Below, one piece after another: positions 35,118 to 45,157 of a stretch of DNA of 64,000 nucleotides. The position numbers and the translations under genes were made by a program. Numbering within the stretch: position 1 is the first letter of the stretch; each line of letters starts with the position of its first letter. The stretch is from Bryobacter sp. (GTDB lineage Bacteria > Acidobacteriota > Terriglobia > Bryobacterales > Bryobacteraceae), in NCBI GenBank assembly GCA_022843625.1, contig JALHNH010000002.1, forward strand, positions 62,001-126,000. Direction: 5' to 3'. Below the pieces are notes generated by a model that saw only the letters and a list, made by a program, of their open reading frames with translations, made no database searches and had not been told where the DNA came from.

Positions 35118-35230
35118 AATTAGGTCCTACACCTCATTTTCTACTAAGTTCCAAATTCATTTGCGTTACACTCGCTGTATTCGCTAGCCTTTTTACTGAA
35201 ACGTAATCGTCTCACAGGAGTCCCAACCGC

Positions 35231-35782
35231 ATGTGGAATCGCCGAAAAGAAGAAGAACCTACCGCCCGCCCGTCCAGCCCAAACCCCTCCTCCCTTGGAG
35301 CCACCGAAGGAATGCCAATGCAAACTACCTCGTCGAGATTTGAAAACGAAGCAGCGACGCCCTCCCGCACCGCCACCATCGGAAAGGGTGTTTCAATAAC
35401 CGGGCAGATCTATTCGCGCGAAGACTTGATCATCGATGGTGAAATCGATGGCACCATCGAAGCCAACGAACACAAGATCACCATCGGGCCCAACGGCAAA
35501 GTTAAGGCGGCAATCAAAGCCAAGGACATCGTTGTTCTCGGTGCCGTTCAAGGTAACGTCGAAGCAACCGACAAGATTGATATCAAGAAGGATGCCCGTC
35601 TCGTGGGCGACATCAAGACGGCCCGCATCTCAATCGAAGATGGTGCCATTTTCAAAGGCTCCATCGATATTGTTCGGGTCGAAGCTCCCAAGGCCAGTCC
35701 CAAGCCCCAACCCATTGCCACCCCCTCCGGCACTCAACAATCCATGGCCGCATCTGCCGGCGGTGGAGAAACAAAGCGCTAG
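35231..35782 (+). CDS. Bactofilin (polymer-forming cytoskeletal protein, DUF583)
   Basis: A 183-aa bactofilin that assembles without nucleotides into filaments that scaffold cell-shape or envelope processes. The core beta-helix repeats are visible: GKGVSITGQIYSREDLIIDG, GKVKAAIKAKDIVVLGAVQG and IDIKKDARLVGDIKTARIS. The N- and C-terminal tails are Pro/Ser-rich and disordered, as in other bactofilins. An ACAGGAG ribosome-binding site lies 10 bases before the ATG. The neighbours are not the usual peptidase partner. Confidence 0.92.
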   Translation: MWNRRKEEEPTARPSSPNPSSLGATEGMPMQTTSSRFENEAATPSRTATIGKGVSITGQIYSREDLIIDGEIDGTIEANEHKITIGPNGKVKAAIKAKDIVVLGAVQGNVEATDKIDIKKDARLVGDIKTARISIEDGAIFKGSIDIVRVEAPKASPKPQPIATPSGTQQSMAASAGGGETKR

Positions 35783-35830
35783 CTTAGGCTGCGGGCGCAT
35801 TAGAAGCCTGTTACTTTAGTACCAGAGGAG

Positions 35831-36547
35831 ATGGCGAACCCCTTTAAGGCATTGCTCCGCGCAGTTCAGGGATCTGAGGATTCCGATACTAGTCTGCGCC
35901 CTTCTCGTCCGGCAGTGAGGCCTGATTCTCCTCCACCCCAGGCAAAAATCTCAGAATTTGCTCCGCCGCAGATGAGAACCAGTTCTGCCCTCCAGCAGTT
36001 TGTCAGGTCTCTCGACACAAATCGGGATCTTAGGCTACTGGATCTGGGTGGTGCCAATGCGGCAAATATCCAGTTCATGACCCAACTGGGCACTCGTCTC
36101 TACTCTGAAGACTTCTTCGCCACGCTCGAAGATTGCTTTGGCGATGGCGACTATTACGAAAATCAACGCGATCCTGCCCGCGTAGACAGCTTCTTGATCC
36201 AGACCTTTTCCGAGCAACGGGGCCCATTTGATGGTGCTCTGGTATGGGACTGTCTCCAATTCCTTCGCCCGTCACTCCTGGACAAGACTATCGATCATCT
36301 TCATCGCATCCTCGAACCAGGCGCTCACATGCTCGCATACTTCTATGCCGATGATCGCGCCCAGACCATCCCTCAATACGATTTCAAGATTCACGACGAG
36401 CACAGCATCCTCGTAGCCCAGAAGGCCGAAATGCCACCGGGGCAAGCCTTCTCCAACCGCAATATCGAACGTCTCTTTGAAGACTTCGCCTCCACTAAGT
36501 TCTTCCTCAGTCGCGACAATATGCGCGAAGTTCTTGTGCGCCGTTAA
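35831..36547 (+). CDS. Class I SAM-dependent methyltransferase-like protein
   Basis: A 238-aa protein. After a ~45-residue Pro/Ser-rich tail comes a Rossmann domain: motif I is LRLLDLGGANAANIQF, GALVWDCLQFLRP is the motif IV region, and a terminal helix follows. The SAM-loop glycines are fewer than in typical enzymes, so activity is uncertain. It ends two bases before the permease GTG and may belong to the same transcript. Confidence 0.75.
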   Translation: MANPFKALLRAVQGSEDSDTSLRPSRPAVRPDSPPPQAKISEFAPPQMRTSSALQQFVRSLDTNRDLRLLDLGGANAANIQFMTQLGTRLYSEDFFATLEDCFGDGDYYENQRDPARVDSFLIQTFSEQRGPFDGALVWDCLQFLRPSLLDKTIDHLHRILEPGAHMLAYFYADDRAQTIPQYDFKIHDEHSILVAQKAEMPPGQAFSNRNIERLFEDFASTKFFLSRDNMREVLVRR

Positions 36548-36549
36548 CA

Positions 36550-37788
36550 GTGGCACTTCCATTTGAACTCTTTGTTGCCCAACGCTACCTGAAGGCAAAA
36601 CGCCGCCAGTCGGCGATTTCAATCATCACTTCCATTTCAATCGTAGGCGTAGCCGCAGGAGTTATGGCTCTGGTAATTGCAATCGCCATTAACAATGGCT
36701 TCCGCACAACGCTCCAGAAAAACCTGCTTGGTGCAACGGCCCATGTCACGATCACCGAACGTGTACCCGGGGACGGTATCTCCGGCTGGCGCGAACTCTC
36801 TCAAAAGCTGGCTACCCTCCCAGGCACAATTGAGGCTTCTCCCGCACTTTACGAAAAGGTCTTTGTAAATGCGGGTGGCTCAAGCAGTGGGGCCATCATT
36901 AAAGGTCTCGATCTCGCCAGTCCTCGCCTTACCGAAGATCTGGTGCCTTTCATCAAGCAGGGCAGCATTGATAAACTGCGCGAAACCGAAGAGGCCGTTC
37001 CCTCTATTTTGCTCGGCTCGAAGCTGGCCGAAACGCTGGGCCTACGCGTCGGCAATTACATCCAGATCATCAACCCACTCGGCGAACTCACACCCTTCGG
37101 CCCCCGCCCTTCTTACCACCGTATGCGCATTGCCGGTGTAGTCGAAACGGGCTTCTACGATGTCGATGCTAACTTCACCTTTATGTCGTTAGGCGATCTG
37201 CAGCGCATGATGTCTCTCGGTGACGTCGTCAATGCAATCGAGATCAAGGTCGCCGACATCGAAGCCGCCCCCTCTCATGCTGAGAAAGCTCAGACCCTGC
37301 TCGGCAATAAGTTTGTCGCCACCCACTGGATGGAGCAAAACAAACAGTTGCTCGGTGCCCTCAAGATGGAACGCATCGTAAGTCTCATCACGATCGGCCT
37401 GATCCAGCTGATAGCCGCTCTCAACATCTTTATCACCCTGGTCATGATGGTGATGGAAAAGCAGCGAGACATCGCAATCCTCCTCTCGATGGGCACGCGT
37501 CAGGAACAGATCCGGCGCATCTTTATCTATCAGGGCTTGCTCATCGGCGTGGTTGGCTCTGTCCTGGGCCTCATTTTGGGTTACTCACTCAGCTTCTTTG
37601 CAAACAAGTACCGCTGGATTGAACTCTCTGAAGAGATCTACTCAATATCCTATGTTCCGTTTCAACCCAATCCCCTCGATGCCTTGTGGATCACAGGCTT
37701 CGCCCTTGCCGTAAGTCTGCTCGCTACGCTTTATCCTGCCAGAACTGCAACAAAAGTAGCGCCGGCAGAAGCTTTGCGATATGAATAA
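36550..37788 (+). CDS. LolC/LolE-type ABC permease
   Basis: A 412-aa permease of the FtsX/MacB-PCD class with a first helix near residue 30, a large periplasmic domain (~60-270) and three C-terminal helices. The N-terminus FELFVAQRYLKAKRRQS and the C-terminal ABC interface (DIAILLSMGTRQEQIRRIFIYQ) match LolC/E. These proteins extract lipoproteins from the inner membrane with LolD. It starts at GTG. No LolD gene lies nearby. The specificity is inferred. Confidence 0.85.
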   Translation: MALPFELFVAQRYLKAKRRQSAISIITSISIVGVAAGVMALVIAIAINNGFRTTLQKNLLGATAHVTITERVPGDGISGWRELSQKLATLPGTIEASPALYEKVFVNAGGSSSGAIIKGLDLASPRLTEDLVPFIKQGSIDKLRETEEAVPSILLGSKLAETLGLRVGNYIQIINPLGELTPFGPRPSYHRMRIAGVVETGFYDVDANFTFMSLGDLQRMMSLGDVVNAIEIKVADIEAAPSHAEKAQTLLGNKFVATHWMEQNKQLLGALKMERIVSLITIGLIQLIAALNIFITLVMMVMEKQRDIAILLSMGTRQEQIRRIFIYQGLLIGVVGSVLGLILGYSLSFFANKYRWIELSEEIYSISYVPFQPNPLDALWITGFALAVSLLATLYPARTATKVAPAEALRYE

Positions 37789-37791
37789 AGC

Positions 37792-38226
37792 GTGATTTAT
37801 CTCCTCTTGATGTTGATGGCGGTTCAGGATCTGGGCCACGGCACCTGGCGTTTTATCCCGGCCGAATCCACCTACGAATCAGCCCCTGCCCCCAAAGAGT
37901 CCAGGCGCCAGTGGATCCCCGATGGCGACGGGGTGAAGTTCATTCACGACGGCACAAGTGCTCAAGGCAAGCCCTTCCATACTGAGTTTCGCGCTGCCTA
38001 CGACGGCAAGCCCGTTCCTTTTATCGGCGGAACTCTCTATGACTCCGTGGCTCTCTTTTCCAAAGGGCCCAACAGAGTAGAACAGGTCTTCACTCTTAAA
38101 GGTAAGGTAACCGTCAAAGCCGTCCGCACCATTTCCAAAGACGGCAAGAAGATGACGATTGATTCCAGAGGAAGCCGCGCCGACGGCACCAAGTTCAAAA
38201 ACATACTTGTCTACGAGCGGATCTAG
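37792..38226 (+). CDS. Exported hypothetical protein
   Basis: A 144-aa protein with a short hydrophobic N-terminus (MIYLLLMLMAVQ) that could be a signal peptide, then a mostly beta-stranded soluble domain (TWRFIPAESTYESAP, FHTEFRAAYDGKPVPF, SKDGKKMTIDS). No family is recognised. It starts at GTG three bases after the permease stop. The stop overlaps the convergent rmuC stop in a shared CTAG. Confidence 0.65.
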   Translation: MIYLLLMLMAVQDLGHGTWRFIPAESTYESAPAPKESRRQWIPDGDGVKFIHDGTSAQGKPFHTEFRAAYDGKPVPFIGGTLYDSVALFSKGPNRVEQVFTLKGKVTVKAVRTISKDGKKMTIDSRGSRADGTKFKNILVYERI

Positions 38227-39224
38227 CCGTCCAGTGACGCTTCTTCCACGTTGTTGAGCTTGCGCTGAATCACCCGGGTTCGCTGCTCGGCATCATCTAT
38301 GGTCTTTGATGCCTGATCCAGCTTCTCCCTCACCTTGCCAAGCACCTGATGGTATTTGAGAAACTCAGCCTTTACAATACCCAGCAGTTCCCAAACTTCG
38401 CTTGATCTCTTCGTGATTGCAAGCGTTCGAAAGCCCATTTGCAAACTGTTCAGCAATGCAAGCAGCGTACTGGGCCCGGCCACGATCACTCTCAGATCCT
38501 GCTGAATCTGGTCAACAAAAATACTGCGCCGCATCACTTCCGCATATAGCCCTTCGGTCGGCAAAAACAGGATCCCGAAATCCGTCGTCCTCGGCGGTGA
38601 AATGTACTTGTCGTGAATTGATTTCGCACTCGAACGTACACGCTTCTCTAACTCTTGTATCGCTCGTTCCACCCCAACCGCATCCCCAGCTTCTGATGCT
38701 TCTACCAGGCGCTGGTAATCCTCCAGTGGAAACTTCGCATCGATCGGGAGCCATACCGTATCGCTCTGCCCGGGCAGTTTCACCGCAAATTCCACACGTT
38801 CCATTGTTCCCGTAACAGGCACATTTTTTTCATACTGCTCAGGCGTCAGCACCTGCTCAAGCAGTGCCCCCAACTGCACCTCACCCCAGGTCCCCCGCGT
38901 CTTCACATTCGAAAGCACCTTCTTCAAGTCTCCCACGCCAACAGCAAGATTCTGCATCTCGCCCAACCCCTTGTGCACTTGTTCCAGACGCTCGCTCACC
39001 TGCTTGAAACTCTCTGCCAGCCGCTTCTCAAGTGTTGTCTGCAGCTTCTCATCCACGGTCGAGCGTATCGACTCCATCTGCGCCTGCAACCCCGCTCCCA
39101 GCGTCGCAAACTCGCGCCTCATCCTCGACAACTCCTCGAGCATCAACGCACTGTTATCCCGCTTCAGCAGCATAGCGATCTGCAGCACAATGATGACTGC
39201 CGCCAATACAAAGAACTCGGTCAT
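38223..39224 (-). CDS. rmuC: DNA recombination protein RmuC
   Basis: A 333-aa RmuC. After an N-terminal membrane anchor and a coiled coil (residues ~30-110) comes the conserved core with KTRGTWGEVQLGALLEQ, LPIDAKFPLEDYQRL and LFLPTEGLYAEVM. RmuC limits inversions and rearrangements during recombination, and its core is nuclease-like. The length and core match the family. It is followed on the same strand by an exported hypothetical gene three bases upstream of its start. Confidence 0.95.
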   Translation of the reverse strand: MTEFFVLAAVIIVLQIAMLLKRDNSALMLEELSRMRREFATLGAGLQAQMESIRSTVDEKLQTTLEKRLAESFKQVSERLEQVHKGLGEMQNLAVGVGDLKKVLSNVKTRGTWGEVQLGALLEQVLTPEQYEKNVPVTGTMERVEFAVKLPGQSDTVWLPIDAKFPLEDYQRLVEASEAGDAVGVERAIQELEKRVRSSAKSIHDKYISPPRTTDFGILFLPTEGLYAEVMRRSIFVDQIQQDLRVIVAGPSTLLALLNSLQMGFRTLAITKRSSEVWELLGIVKAEFLKYHQVLGKVREKLDQASKTIDDAEQRTRVIQRKLNNVEEASLDG

Positions 39225-39227
39225 CGA

Positions 39228-39830
39228 TCAGTACTTGGCAAGCCTGGTCGATGCGCCTGCGCGCACGCTAGGCACCGTCAGCAAATTCCCCGTTGCCTTG
39301 TATGGCCCTTCACTGATCTTTCCATCGGGCAACGTAATTCGCATAGTATTTTTTTCAACCGAATACTTCCCTTGCTGCGTTTGAAAGGGCAATAGGAATA
39401 GCGACTTGCCGCCCGGGTAAAAGAAGATTCTCATCTCCAGATTCTGCCCCTCCATCACCTTCATCCCCACCCATTCACCCAGTACAGTGGGCTTGCCTGC
39501 TGGAGGCTTTCCGACACGAGATAGATCCATCGATACATCATTGCCTTGAAGAAGTCGAAGTCTCCCCGGCTGTGACAGATCAATCAATTGCTTGTTGACA
39601 GGTCCTCCCGCTTTCAACGCCGGCAGAACCATATAGTTGCCATCGATCTCATAGACACCCGGCGCAACTGCCCCAGGCCGTATCAGCAGAACCCCGCCCG
39701 TCTTGAATTCATACATTGCCCCCACTCCCTTTGCGTTGGCTGCCGTGGTCCGGTACCGGCCTAACAGGTTCTGTGGCAAGTCCTGGGCCATCCCCAGGGT
39801 GGCCAGGCAAAAAACGAAGAACATCCTCAT
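39228..39830 (-). CDS. Exported hypothetical protein
   Basis: A 200-aa protein with a signal peptide (MRMFFVFCLATLGMAQ). The mature part is rich in beta strands (KTGGVLLIRPGAV, TMRITLPDGKISEG) and reads like a single small lipocalin-like or beta-barrel-like domain. No family is recognised. It is three bases upstream of rmuC and may be co-transcribed with it. Confidence 0.65.
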   Translation of the reverse strand: MRMFFVFCLATLGMAQDLPQNLLGRYRTTAANAKGVGAMYEFKTGGVLLIRPGAVAPGVYEIDGNYMVLPALKAGGPVNKQLIDLSQPGRLRLLQGNDVSMDLSRVGKPPAGKPTVLGEWVGMKVMEGQNLEMRIFFYPGGKSLFLLPFQTQQGKYSVEKNTMRITLPDGKISEGPYKATGNLLTVPSVRAGASTRLAKY

Positions 39831-39870
39831 AATTCAATCCTAGCTGGCTCATCCCTGCGAGACTAGAGGA

Positions 39871-41799
39871 ATGTGCGGTATCGCTGGCTTCACGCATCTG
39901 GGCTCCGCACCTGAGCCCGGTCGTATCGAGCTCATCACAAAGACAATCACCCACCGCGGTCCCGATCAACAAGGGGTCTTTGAGGATGCGACAGTATCCC
40001 TCGGCGCTGTTCGCCTTAAAATCATCGACCTCGGCTCCGGCGATCAGCCCATCATCAGCGAAGACGGCAACACCGTCATCGTCTTCAACGGCGAAGTCTA
40101 CAACTTCGCAGAACTCCGCACAGAACTCGAATCACTTGGCCACCGTTTCCGCACCCATTGCGATACCGAAGTTGTTCTGGAAGCCTTCCGCGCTTGGGGT
40201 ACCGATAGCTTCAAACGCCTCCGCGGCATGTTCGCCTTCGCCATATGGGACAAACCCTCGCGTGAACTTCTCCTCGTCCGCGATCGCGTGGGCATCAAGC
40301 CGCTCTATTACTACGAACACGGTCAGGATCTCCTTTTCGGCTCAGAACTGAAAGTCTTCTTTGCTCATCCAGACGTCGACCGCAAGCTCGATCTCGAAGG
40401 CCTCACCTATTACCTCTCTCTCAACTACGTCCCCCAGCCCTACACCCTCGCTGCCGGTGTCAACAAGGTCCGCCCCGGTTGCTACCTCCGCTGGAAAGAT
40501 GGCCGCCTTACTCAGGAGCCTTTCTGGACTCTCCGCCTCGCCCCCGATGCACGCATGGGCCTCGAAGACGCGAAATCAGAACTCGATCGCCTCATGCAGC
40601 TCTCCATCAAAGAGCACCTCATCTCCGATGTCCCTCTTGGCATCTGGGCTTCAGGCGGCGTTGATTCCACCACCGTCCTCCACTACGCCGCCCAGCAGGC
40701 CGATCGCCAGCTGAAAACATTCTCGGTCTCTTTTGTTGGCCGCAGCTTCGACGAGTCCCCCTGGTTCCGTGAAGTGGCCAAAACCTACAACACCGACCAC
40801 CACGAATTCGACATCAATCCCGAACTCGGCCTCGCTGACGCCATCGAACAACTCGCGTACTTTTCAGACGAACCCAGCGCCGATGCCGGTGCCCTCCCCG
40901 TCTGGTTCCTCTCGAAGATGACGCGCCAGCATGTCACTGTAGCTTTAAGCGGAGAAGGTGCCGACGAACTCTTTGCCGGCTACCAAACCTACCTCGCCGA
41001 CGACTACGCTGTCCAAGCCCGACGCACACCTCAGTGGCTCCGCAACGCAGCCCTCGGCGCTCTCAACCTCTGGCCCGCCTCCGACGACAAGATCAGCCTC
41101 GAATACAAGGCCAAGCGCTTCCTCGAAGGCTCGCTCATGTCGCCCGAAGACGCGCACCTTTACTGGAACGGCACCAACTCCCTCAAAGCCAAACAAACCC
41201 TGGCCCCCGTCATGTCCCATCGGCCTCCATCCGATCTCTATCGCCGCCTCCCCACCGAAGCCGCAGCCTCAGGCATTCTCAATCGTCACCTCTGGCTCGA
41301 TCAGACTTACTATCTCACCGACGACATCCTCTACAAATGCGACCGCATGTCGATGGCCCACTCCCTGGAGGTGCGCCCCCCCTTCCTGGACCACCGCTTG
41401 ATCGAATTCGCCGGTCGCATCCCTGAGAATCTGAAGATGCAAGGCACTACCCTGAAGTATCTGCTCCGGGAACTGGTTCGTGGCAAGATCCCAGCCAGTG
41501 TTCTCGACCGGCCCAAACAAGGCTTCGATATCCCCACCCACCACTGGTTTCGAACCGTCTTAAAGCCTCTTCTGCTCGACACGCTTACCGAGAAAGCAGT
41601 CCGCCAAACCGGAATCTTCTCCTGGCCCGCGATTGAACAATTGATCTCGGCTCACATGGCCCGCCGAATCAATGCCGGCTACCAGTTGTGGGGCCTGCTG
41701 ATACTCTTCTTGTGGATGAAACGATGGAATATTCAAACTACCGCAGTAGCGGCGGGGGCTACGGCTTCCGAAGCGCGGCAGACCGCAACTATCAACTGA
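39871..41799 (+). CDS. asnB: Asparagine synthase (glutamine-hydrolysing)
   Basis: A 642-aa class II amidotransferase. Cys2 (MCGIAGF) is the glutaminase nucleophile after Met removal. The glutaminase domain covers ~2-210, with FNGEVYN. The ATP-pyrophosphatase domain has SGGVDSTTV and the later LSGEGADELFAGY. Bacterial AsnB homologues also amidate sugars or peptidoglycan in glycan clusters; the next gene is a glycosyltransferase, so that role is possible. Confidence 0.93.
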   Translation: MCGIAGFTHLGSAPEPGRIELITKTITHRGPDQQGVFEDATVSLGAVRLKIIDLGSGDQPIISEDGNTVIVFNGEVYNFAELRTELESLGHRFRTHCDTEVVLEAFRAWGTDSFKRLRGMFAFAIWDKPSRELLLVRDRVGIKPLYYYEHGQDLLFGSELKVFFAHPDVDRKLDLEGLTYYLSLNYVPQPYTLAAGVNKVRPGCYLRWKDGRLTQEPFWTLRLAPDARMGLEDAKSELDRLMQLSIKEHLISDVPLGIWASGGVDSTTVLHYAAQQADRQLKTFSVSFVGRSFDESPWFREVAKTYNTDHHEFDINPELGLADAIEQLAYFSDEPSADAGALPVWFLSKMTRQHVTVALSGEGADELFAGYQTYLADDYAVQARRTPQWLRNAALGALNLWPASDDKISLEYKAKRFLEGSLMSPEDAHLYWNGTNSLKAKQTLAPVMSHRPPSDLYRRLPTEAAASGILNRHLWLDQTYYLTDDILYKCDRMSMAHSLEVRPPFLDHRLIEFAGRIPENLKMQGTTLKYLLRELVRGKIPASVLDRPKQGFDIPTHHWFRTVLKPLLLDTLTEKAVRQTGIFSWPAIEQLISAHMARRINAGYQLWGLLILFLWMKRWNIQTTAVAAGATASEARQTATIN

Positions 41800-43538
41800 T
41801 CGTTGTAATCTTCGCTGCGCTCATCTACATTCCGGCGATCTTCAGTCCTCCCTCTCTGATGGATGATGTCGACGCAGTGCAGGCCCAAATCGCGCGCAAC
41901 ATGCTCGAAAGCGGAGACTGGGTTACGGCCAGACTCAATGGCATCGCATACCTTGAAAAATCCCCCCTCGTCTACTGGATGATGGCCATCTGCTTCAAGA
42001 TCTTCGGGGTCCACGATTGGGCCGCACGCATTCCCATTGCCTTCTTCTCGATCGCCCTCGCCGCACTCACTGCCCGCATCGCCACCTGGGCCTCCGGGCC
42101 ACAACTCGGTCTTGCCTCCGGCCTCATCATGGCCACCAGCCTGGGCCTCTGGCTATTCACCCGCATCCTGATCCCCGACGTCATCCTAACCTTCACCATT
42201 GCCCTCGCACTCTGGTCCTTCCTGCGAGCCCTCGATCGAGAAGAGCGCAACCCGCGCTACTGGTCCAATATCTTTTCTGCCGCAATCGCCGTCGGCCTCC
42301 TACTCAAAGGCCTCATCGCCCTCGTCTTTCCTGGCGCTGCCGCCGTGATCTATCTCCTCCTCACCGGCCAGCTCTTTGCCTCCAACACCTGGCGCCGCCT
42401 TCGCATCGCTCAAGGCCTTTTGATCCTGATCGCCATCGCCGCCCCCTGGCACATCGCTGCCACGCTAGCCAACCCGCCCACCTTCGATTTCACAATGCGC
42501 AGCGTGCCCGGCGAATACCACGGCTTCTTCTGGTTCTACTTCTTCAACGAGCACATTTTCCGGTTCCTCAACATGCGCCACCCGCGCGATTACAACACCG
42601 TGCCGCGACTCAGCTTCTGGTTCTTCCACCTGCTCTGGCTCTTCCCGTGGTCGCTCAACTTCTTCACCCTCCGTGCACCCAATTCAGAGCGTCACCGCAG
42701 CCTCATCCTGCTCTGCTTCTGCTGGGCCGGCTTCCTCATGTTCTTCTTTACCTTCTCGACAACGCAGGAATACTACTCCATGCCCTGCTATCCGGCCCTG
42801 GCGATCCTGCTTGCCTCGGGGTTAGTCCGCGATTACAACCCGCCCAAATGGCCCACCCGCCTCGTCGGCCTCATCGCCACGCTCGCCCTTGGCGCAATCG
42901 TATACCTGCTGGTCGAGGTCTGGGATCTCCCCACCCCCGGCGACATCTCGCAGGCTCTGGCCCAACAAAACCCCGACGCCTACACGCTCTCGCTGGGCCA
43001 CATGGGAGACCTCACCATCGCGAGCTTCGCCTACCTCCGCACGCCCCTCATCATCGCTGGCCTGGCCTTCCTGATCGGTGCCATCGGAGCATGGCTCCGT
43101 CCCCGCGCATCCATGTTTGCTTTGGCACTGATGAGCGTAGTCTTCCTGAACGCCGCCCGCACTGCAATGGTCACCTTCGATCCCTACTTGGCCTCTCGCC
43201 CCTTGGCGGAGGCCCTCGCCGCCGCGCCTCCAGGACAATGGATTGCCGACAACCAGTACTACACGTTCTCGAGCATCTTCTTCTACACGAACAAGACGGC
43301 GCTACTCCTTAACGGACGAGTGAACAATCTCGAATACGGCAGCTACGCCCCCGGCGCACCGCAAGTCTTCATCGACGACAAACAATTCCAGCAAAAGTGG
43401 CTCAGTCCCCAACGCCACTACCTAACGGTCGAGAAACCAGCAGTTCAGAGAATAGCCAAACTAGTTGGCACCGAAAGGCTCCTCACCGTAAAGGAATCAG
43501 GCGGCAAATTCCTTTACACCAATCTCCCGCTTCGTTAG
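41724..43538 (+). CDS. ArnT/PMT-family membrane glycosyltransferase
   Basis: A ~604-aa polytopic glycosyltransferase (GT39/GT83 class) that uses polyprenyl-phosphate sugars to modify lipids or proteins on the outer face of the inner membrane. The first loop has the catalytic acidic region PSLMDDVDAVQAQIARNML, and EKSPLVYWMMAICFKIFG is the PMT motif. About 12 helices follow, then a periplasmic C-terminal domain. It overlaps the 3' end of asnB by 76 bases from the ATG at 41724. The acceptor is unknown. Confidence 0.85.
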   Translation: MEYSNYRSSGGGYGFRSAADRNYQLIVVIFAALIYIPAIFSPPSLMDDVDAVQAQIARNMLESGDWVTARLNGIAYLEKSPLVYWMMAICFKIFGVHDWAARIPIAFFSIALAALTARIATWASGPQLGLASGLIMATSLGLWLFTRILIPDVILTFTIALALWSFLRALDREERNPRYWSNIFSAAIAVGLLLKGLIALVFPGAAAVIYLLLTGQLFASNTWRRLRIAQGLLILIAIAAPWHIAATLANPPTFDFTMRSVPGEYHGFFWFYFFNEHIFRFLNMRHPRDYNTVPRLSFWFFHLLWLFPWSLNFFTLRAPNSERHRSLILLCFCWAGFLMFFFTFSTTQEYYSMPCYPALAILLASGLVRDYNPPKWPTRLVGLIATLALGAIVYLLVEVWDLPTPGDISQALAQQNPDAYTLSLGHMGDLTIASFAYLRTPLIIAGLAFLIGAIGAWLRPRASMFALALMSVVFLNAARTAMVTFDPYLASRPLAEALAAAPPGQWIADNQYYTFSSIFFYTNKTALLLNGRVNNLEYGSYAPGAPQVFIDDKQFQQKWLSPQRHYLTVEKPAVQRIAKLVGTERLLTVKESGGKFLYTNLPLR

Positions 43539-43553
43539 CGGTATTCTGAAACC

Positions 43554-44768
43554 GTGAGTGCGTTATTTTTTCTCGCGCTAGCTTTGCAGACCCCGATCGA
43601 AGACGGCATCAAGGCCCTCGATGCCGGCAAGCCCGCCGAAGCCGAAGCCCAGTTTCTGAAAGCCGTCGCAGCAGATGCCAAAGACTATTCGGCCTACTTC
43701 AACTTGGCCTTCGCGCAGTCGGTCCAGAACAAAGACCCCGAAGCAACCATCAACTACCGCAAGGTCCTTGAACTCAAACCCGGCCTCTACGAAGCCGAAC
43801 TCAATTTAGGCATCCTCCTCCTCCGCCAAAAACTCCCAAAAGACGCGATCCCTCTCCTCGACGCCGCCGCAAAAACCAAGCCCGACCAATACCGTCCGAA
43901 CTTCTATTTAGGCGAAGCCCTCATCGACGTCAACCGCGGCGCTGAAGCCGAAGCAGCCTACCGCCGCGCTCTCGGCATCAACCCCAAGTCCGCAGAAGCA
44001 GCTCAAGGCGTCGGCCAGTCCCTCCTCAATCAGGGCAAGACCGCCGACGGCGCCGTCTTCATCGAACAAGCCGCCGGGCTCGACCCCAACTATCAGCCCG
44101 CCCTCCTCCATCTCGCTAGCGTCTACGAAGCCGACAAGAATTTCGATGCCGCCATTGCCATCTACCGTCGCTTCCCCAATGAACCAGCCGCCCGCGAGCG
44201 CCTCGGTGAACTCCTTATCGAAACCGGCAAAGCCGCCAGCGCCATCCCCGAACTGGAAGCCGCCGTCAAGGCCTCTCCCACCGCTGCCAACCTAACAGCG
44301 CTAGCCACTGCATACCTGCAGGCCAAACAACCCGAGAAGTGCCAGCCCGTCCTCGACGCCGCCCTCCGCCTCGAACCAAACAACGGCGAACTCCGCGTCC
44401 TCTACGGCCGCCTCCTCCGCGACCTGCGCAAGTTCGACCTCGCAGCCAACCAGTTCGCTCTTGCCGTCAAACTCAATCCCCAAGCCGCCGAAGCCTGGGC
44501 TGATCTCGCTATGGTCACCGTAATGCTCGAACGCTACGACGTCGCCCTCCCGGCTCTCGATCAGGTCAAACGCCTCAACGCAGAAAAGCCCGGCCATAAA
44601 TATTTGCGCGCAATCACGCTCGACAAAATCAAACAGAACAAGCAGCAGGCAAAACTTGCTGCGGCAGCCTATCAGGACTTCCTCAACTCAGCCGGCGGTA
44701 AATTCCCCGACGAGGAATTCAAGGCACGAACAAGATTGAAGATATTGGAACGAGAAATCAACAAATGA
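43554..44768 (+). CDS. Exported TPR-repeat protein
   Basis: A 404-aa protein made almost wholly of tetratricopeptide repeats after a short signal-like N-terminus. Repeats of the type A-x3-F-x-L-A-F-A and N-P-x2-A-x-A recur about every 34 residues (for example EAEAAYRRALGINPKSAEAA). TPR arrays bind partner proteins; here it probably scaffolds an envelope complex. It starts at GTG 15 bases after the glycosyltransferase and overlaps the next gene by 4 bases. Confidence 0.85.
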   Translation: MSALFFLALALQTPIEDGIKALDAGKPAEAEAQFLKAVAADAKDYSAYFNLAFAQSVQNKDPEATINYRKVLELKPGLYEAELNLGILLLRQKLPKDAIPLLDAAAKTKPDQYRPNFYLGEALIDVNRGAEAEAAYRRALGINPKSAEAAQGVGQSLLNQGKTADGAVFIEQAAGLDPNYQPALLHLASVYEADKNFDAAIAIYRRFPNEPAARERLGELLIETGKAASAIPELEAAVKASPTAANLTALATAYLQAKQPEKCQPVLDAALRLEPNNGELRVLYGRLLRDLRKFDLAANQFALAVKLNPQAAEAWADLAMVTVMLERYDVALPALDQVKRLNAEKPGHKYLRAITLDKIKQNKQQAKLAAAAYQDFLNSAGGKFPDEEFKARTRLKILEREINK

Positions 44769-45157
44769 TTGCTGTATGGATCTGTCTTTTACTGGCTCAA
44801 ATCCCAGACTCGGTCAGGAACGAACCGGTCGTCGAAAAACGCTACCAGCTCGCCCTGCTCGAAGCAGGCAAAATCCTCGAAGCCGCCAAAGACAACGATC
44901 CTCAAAAGTCTCTTGAAGCTGTCGCAGAGTTAGCAGAGTTCGCCCTCACTACCATCGAATCCATGGGCAAGCCTCCGCACAAAAACGCCAGCAACTACAA
45001 GAAGATCGAACTCAAGACCCGCGACTTCCTACGCCGCGCCGAGGCCATCCGAAAAGAAGCCAGTATCGACGATCGCCCCAACCTCGAAGCCGCATTCAAC
45101 CGCATCAATGCGGTCCACGAAAAAGTCCTCGAAGGAGTAATGAGTAAAAAACCATGA
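44765..45157 (+). CDS. Exported helical hypothetical protein 1
   Basis: A 130-aa protein with a signal peptide (MIAVWICLLLAQIP) and a helical mature domain (EKRYQLALLEAGKILEAAK, KLEVAELAEF region). No family recognised. It shares with the next gene a helical character and the same operon position. Its end overlaps the start of the next gene by 4 bases (ATGA), so the two are co-translated. Confidence 0.65.
   Translation: MIAVWICLLLAQIPDSVRNEPVVEKRYQLALLEAGKILEAAKDNDPQKSLEAVAELAEFALTTIESMGKPPHKNASNYKKIELKTRDFLRRAEAIRKEASIDDRPNLEAAFNRINAVHEKVLEGVMSKKP

Noticed and set aside
42017..43312. 431-codon frame inside the ArnT-like gene
   Set aside because: Rich in Arg, Pro and His from the GC-rich codons of the real gene in another frame; the membrane helices and PMT motif support the other frame.
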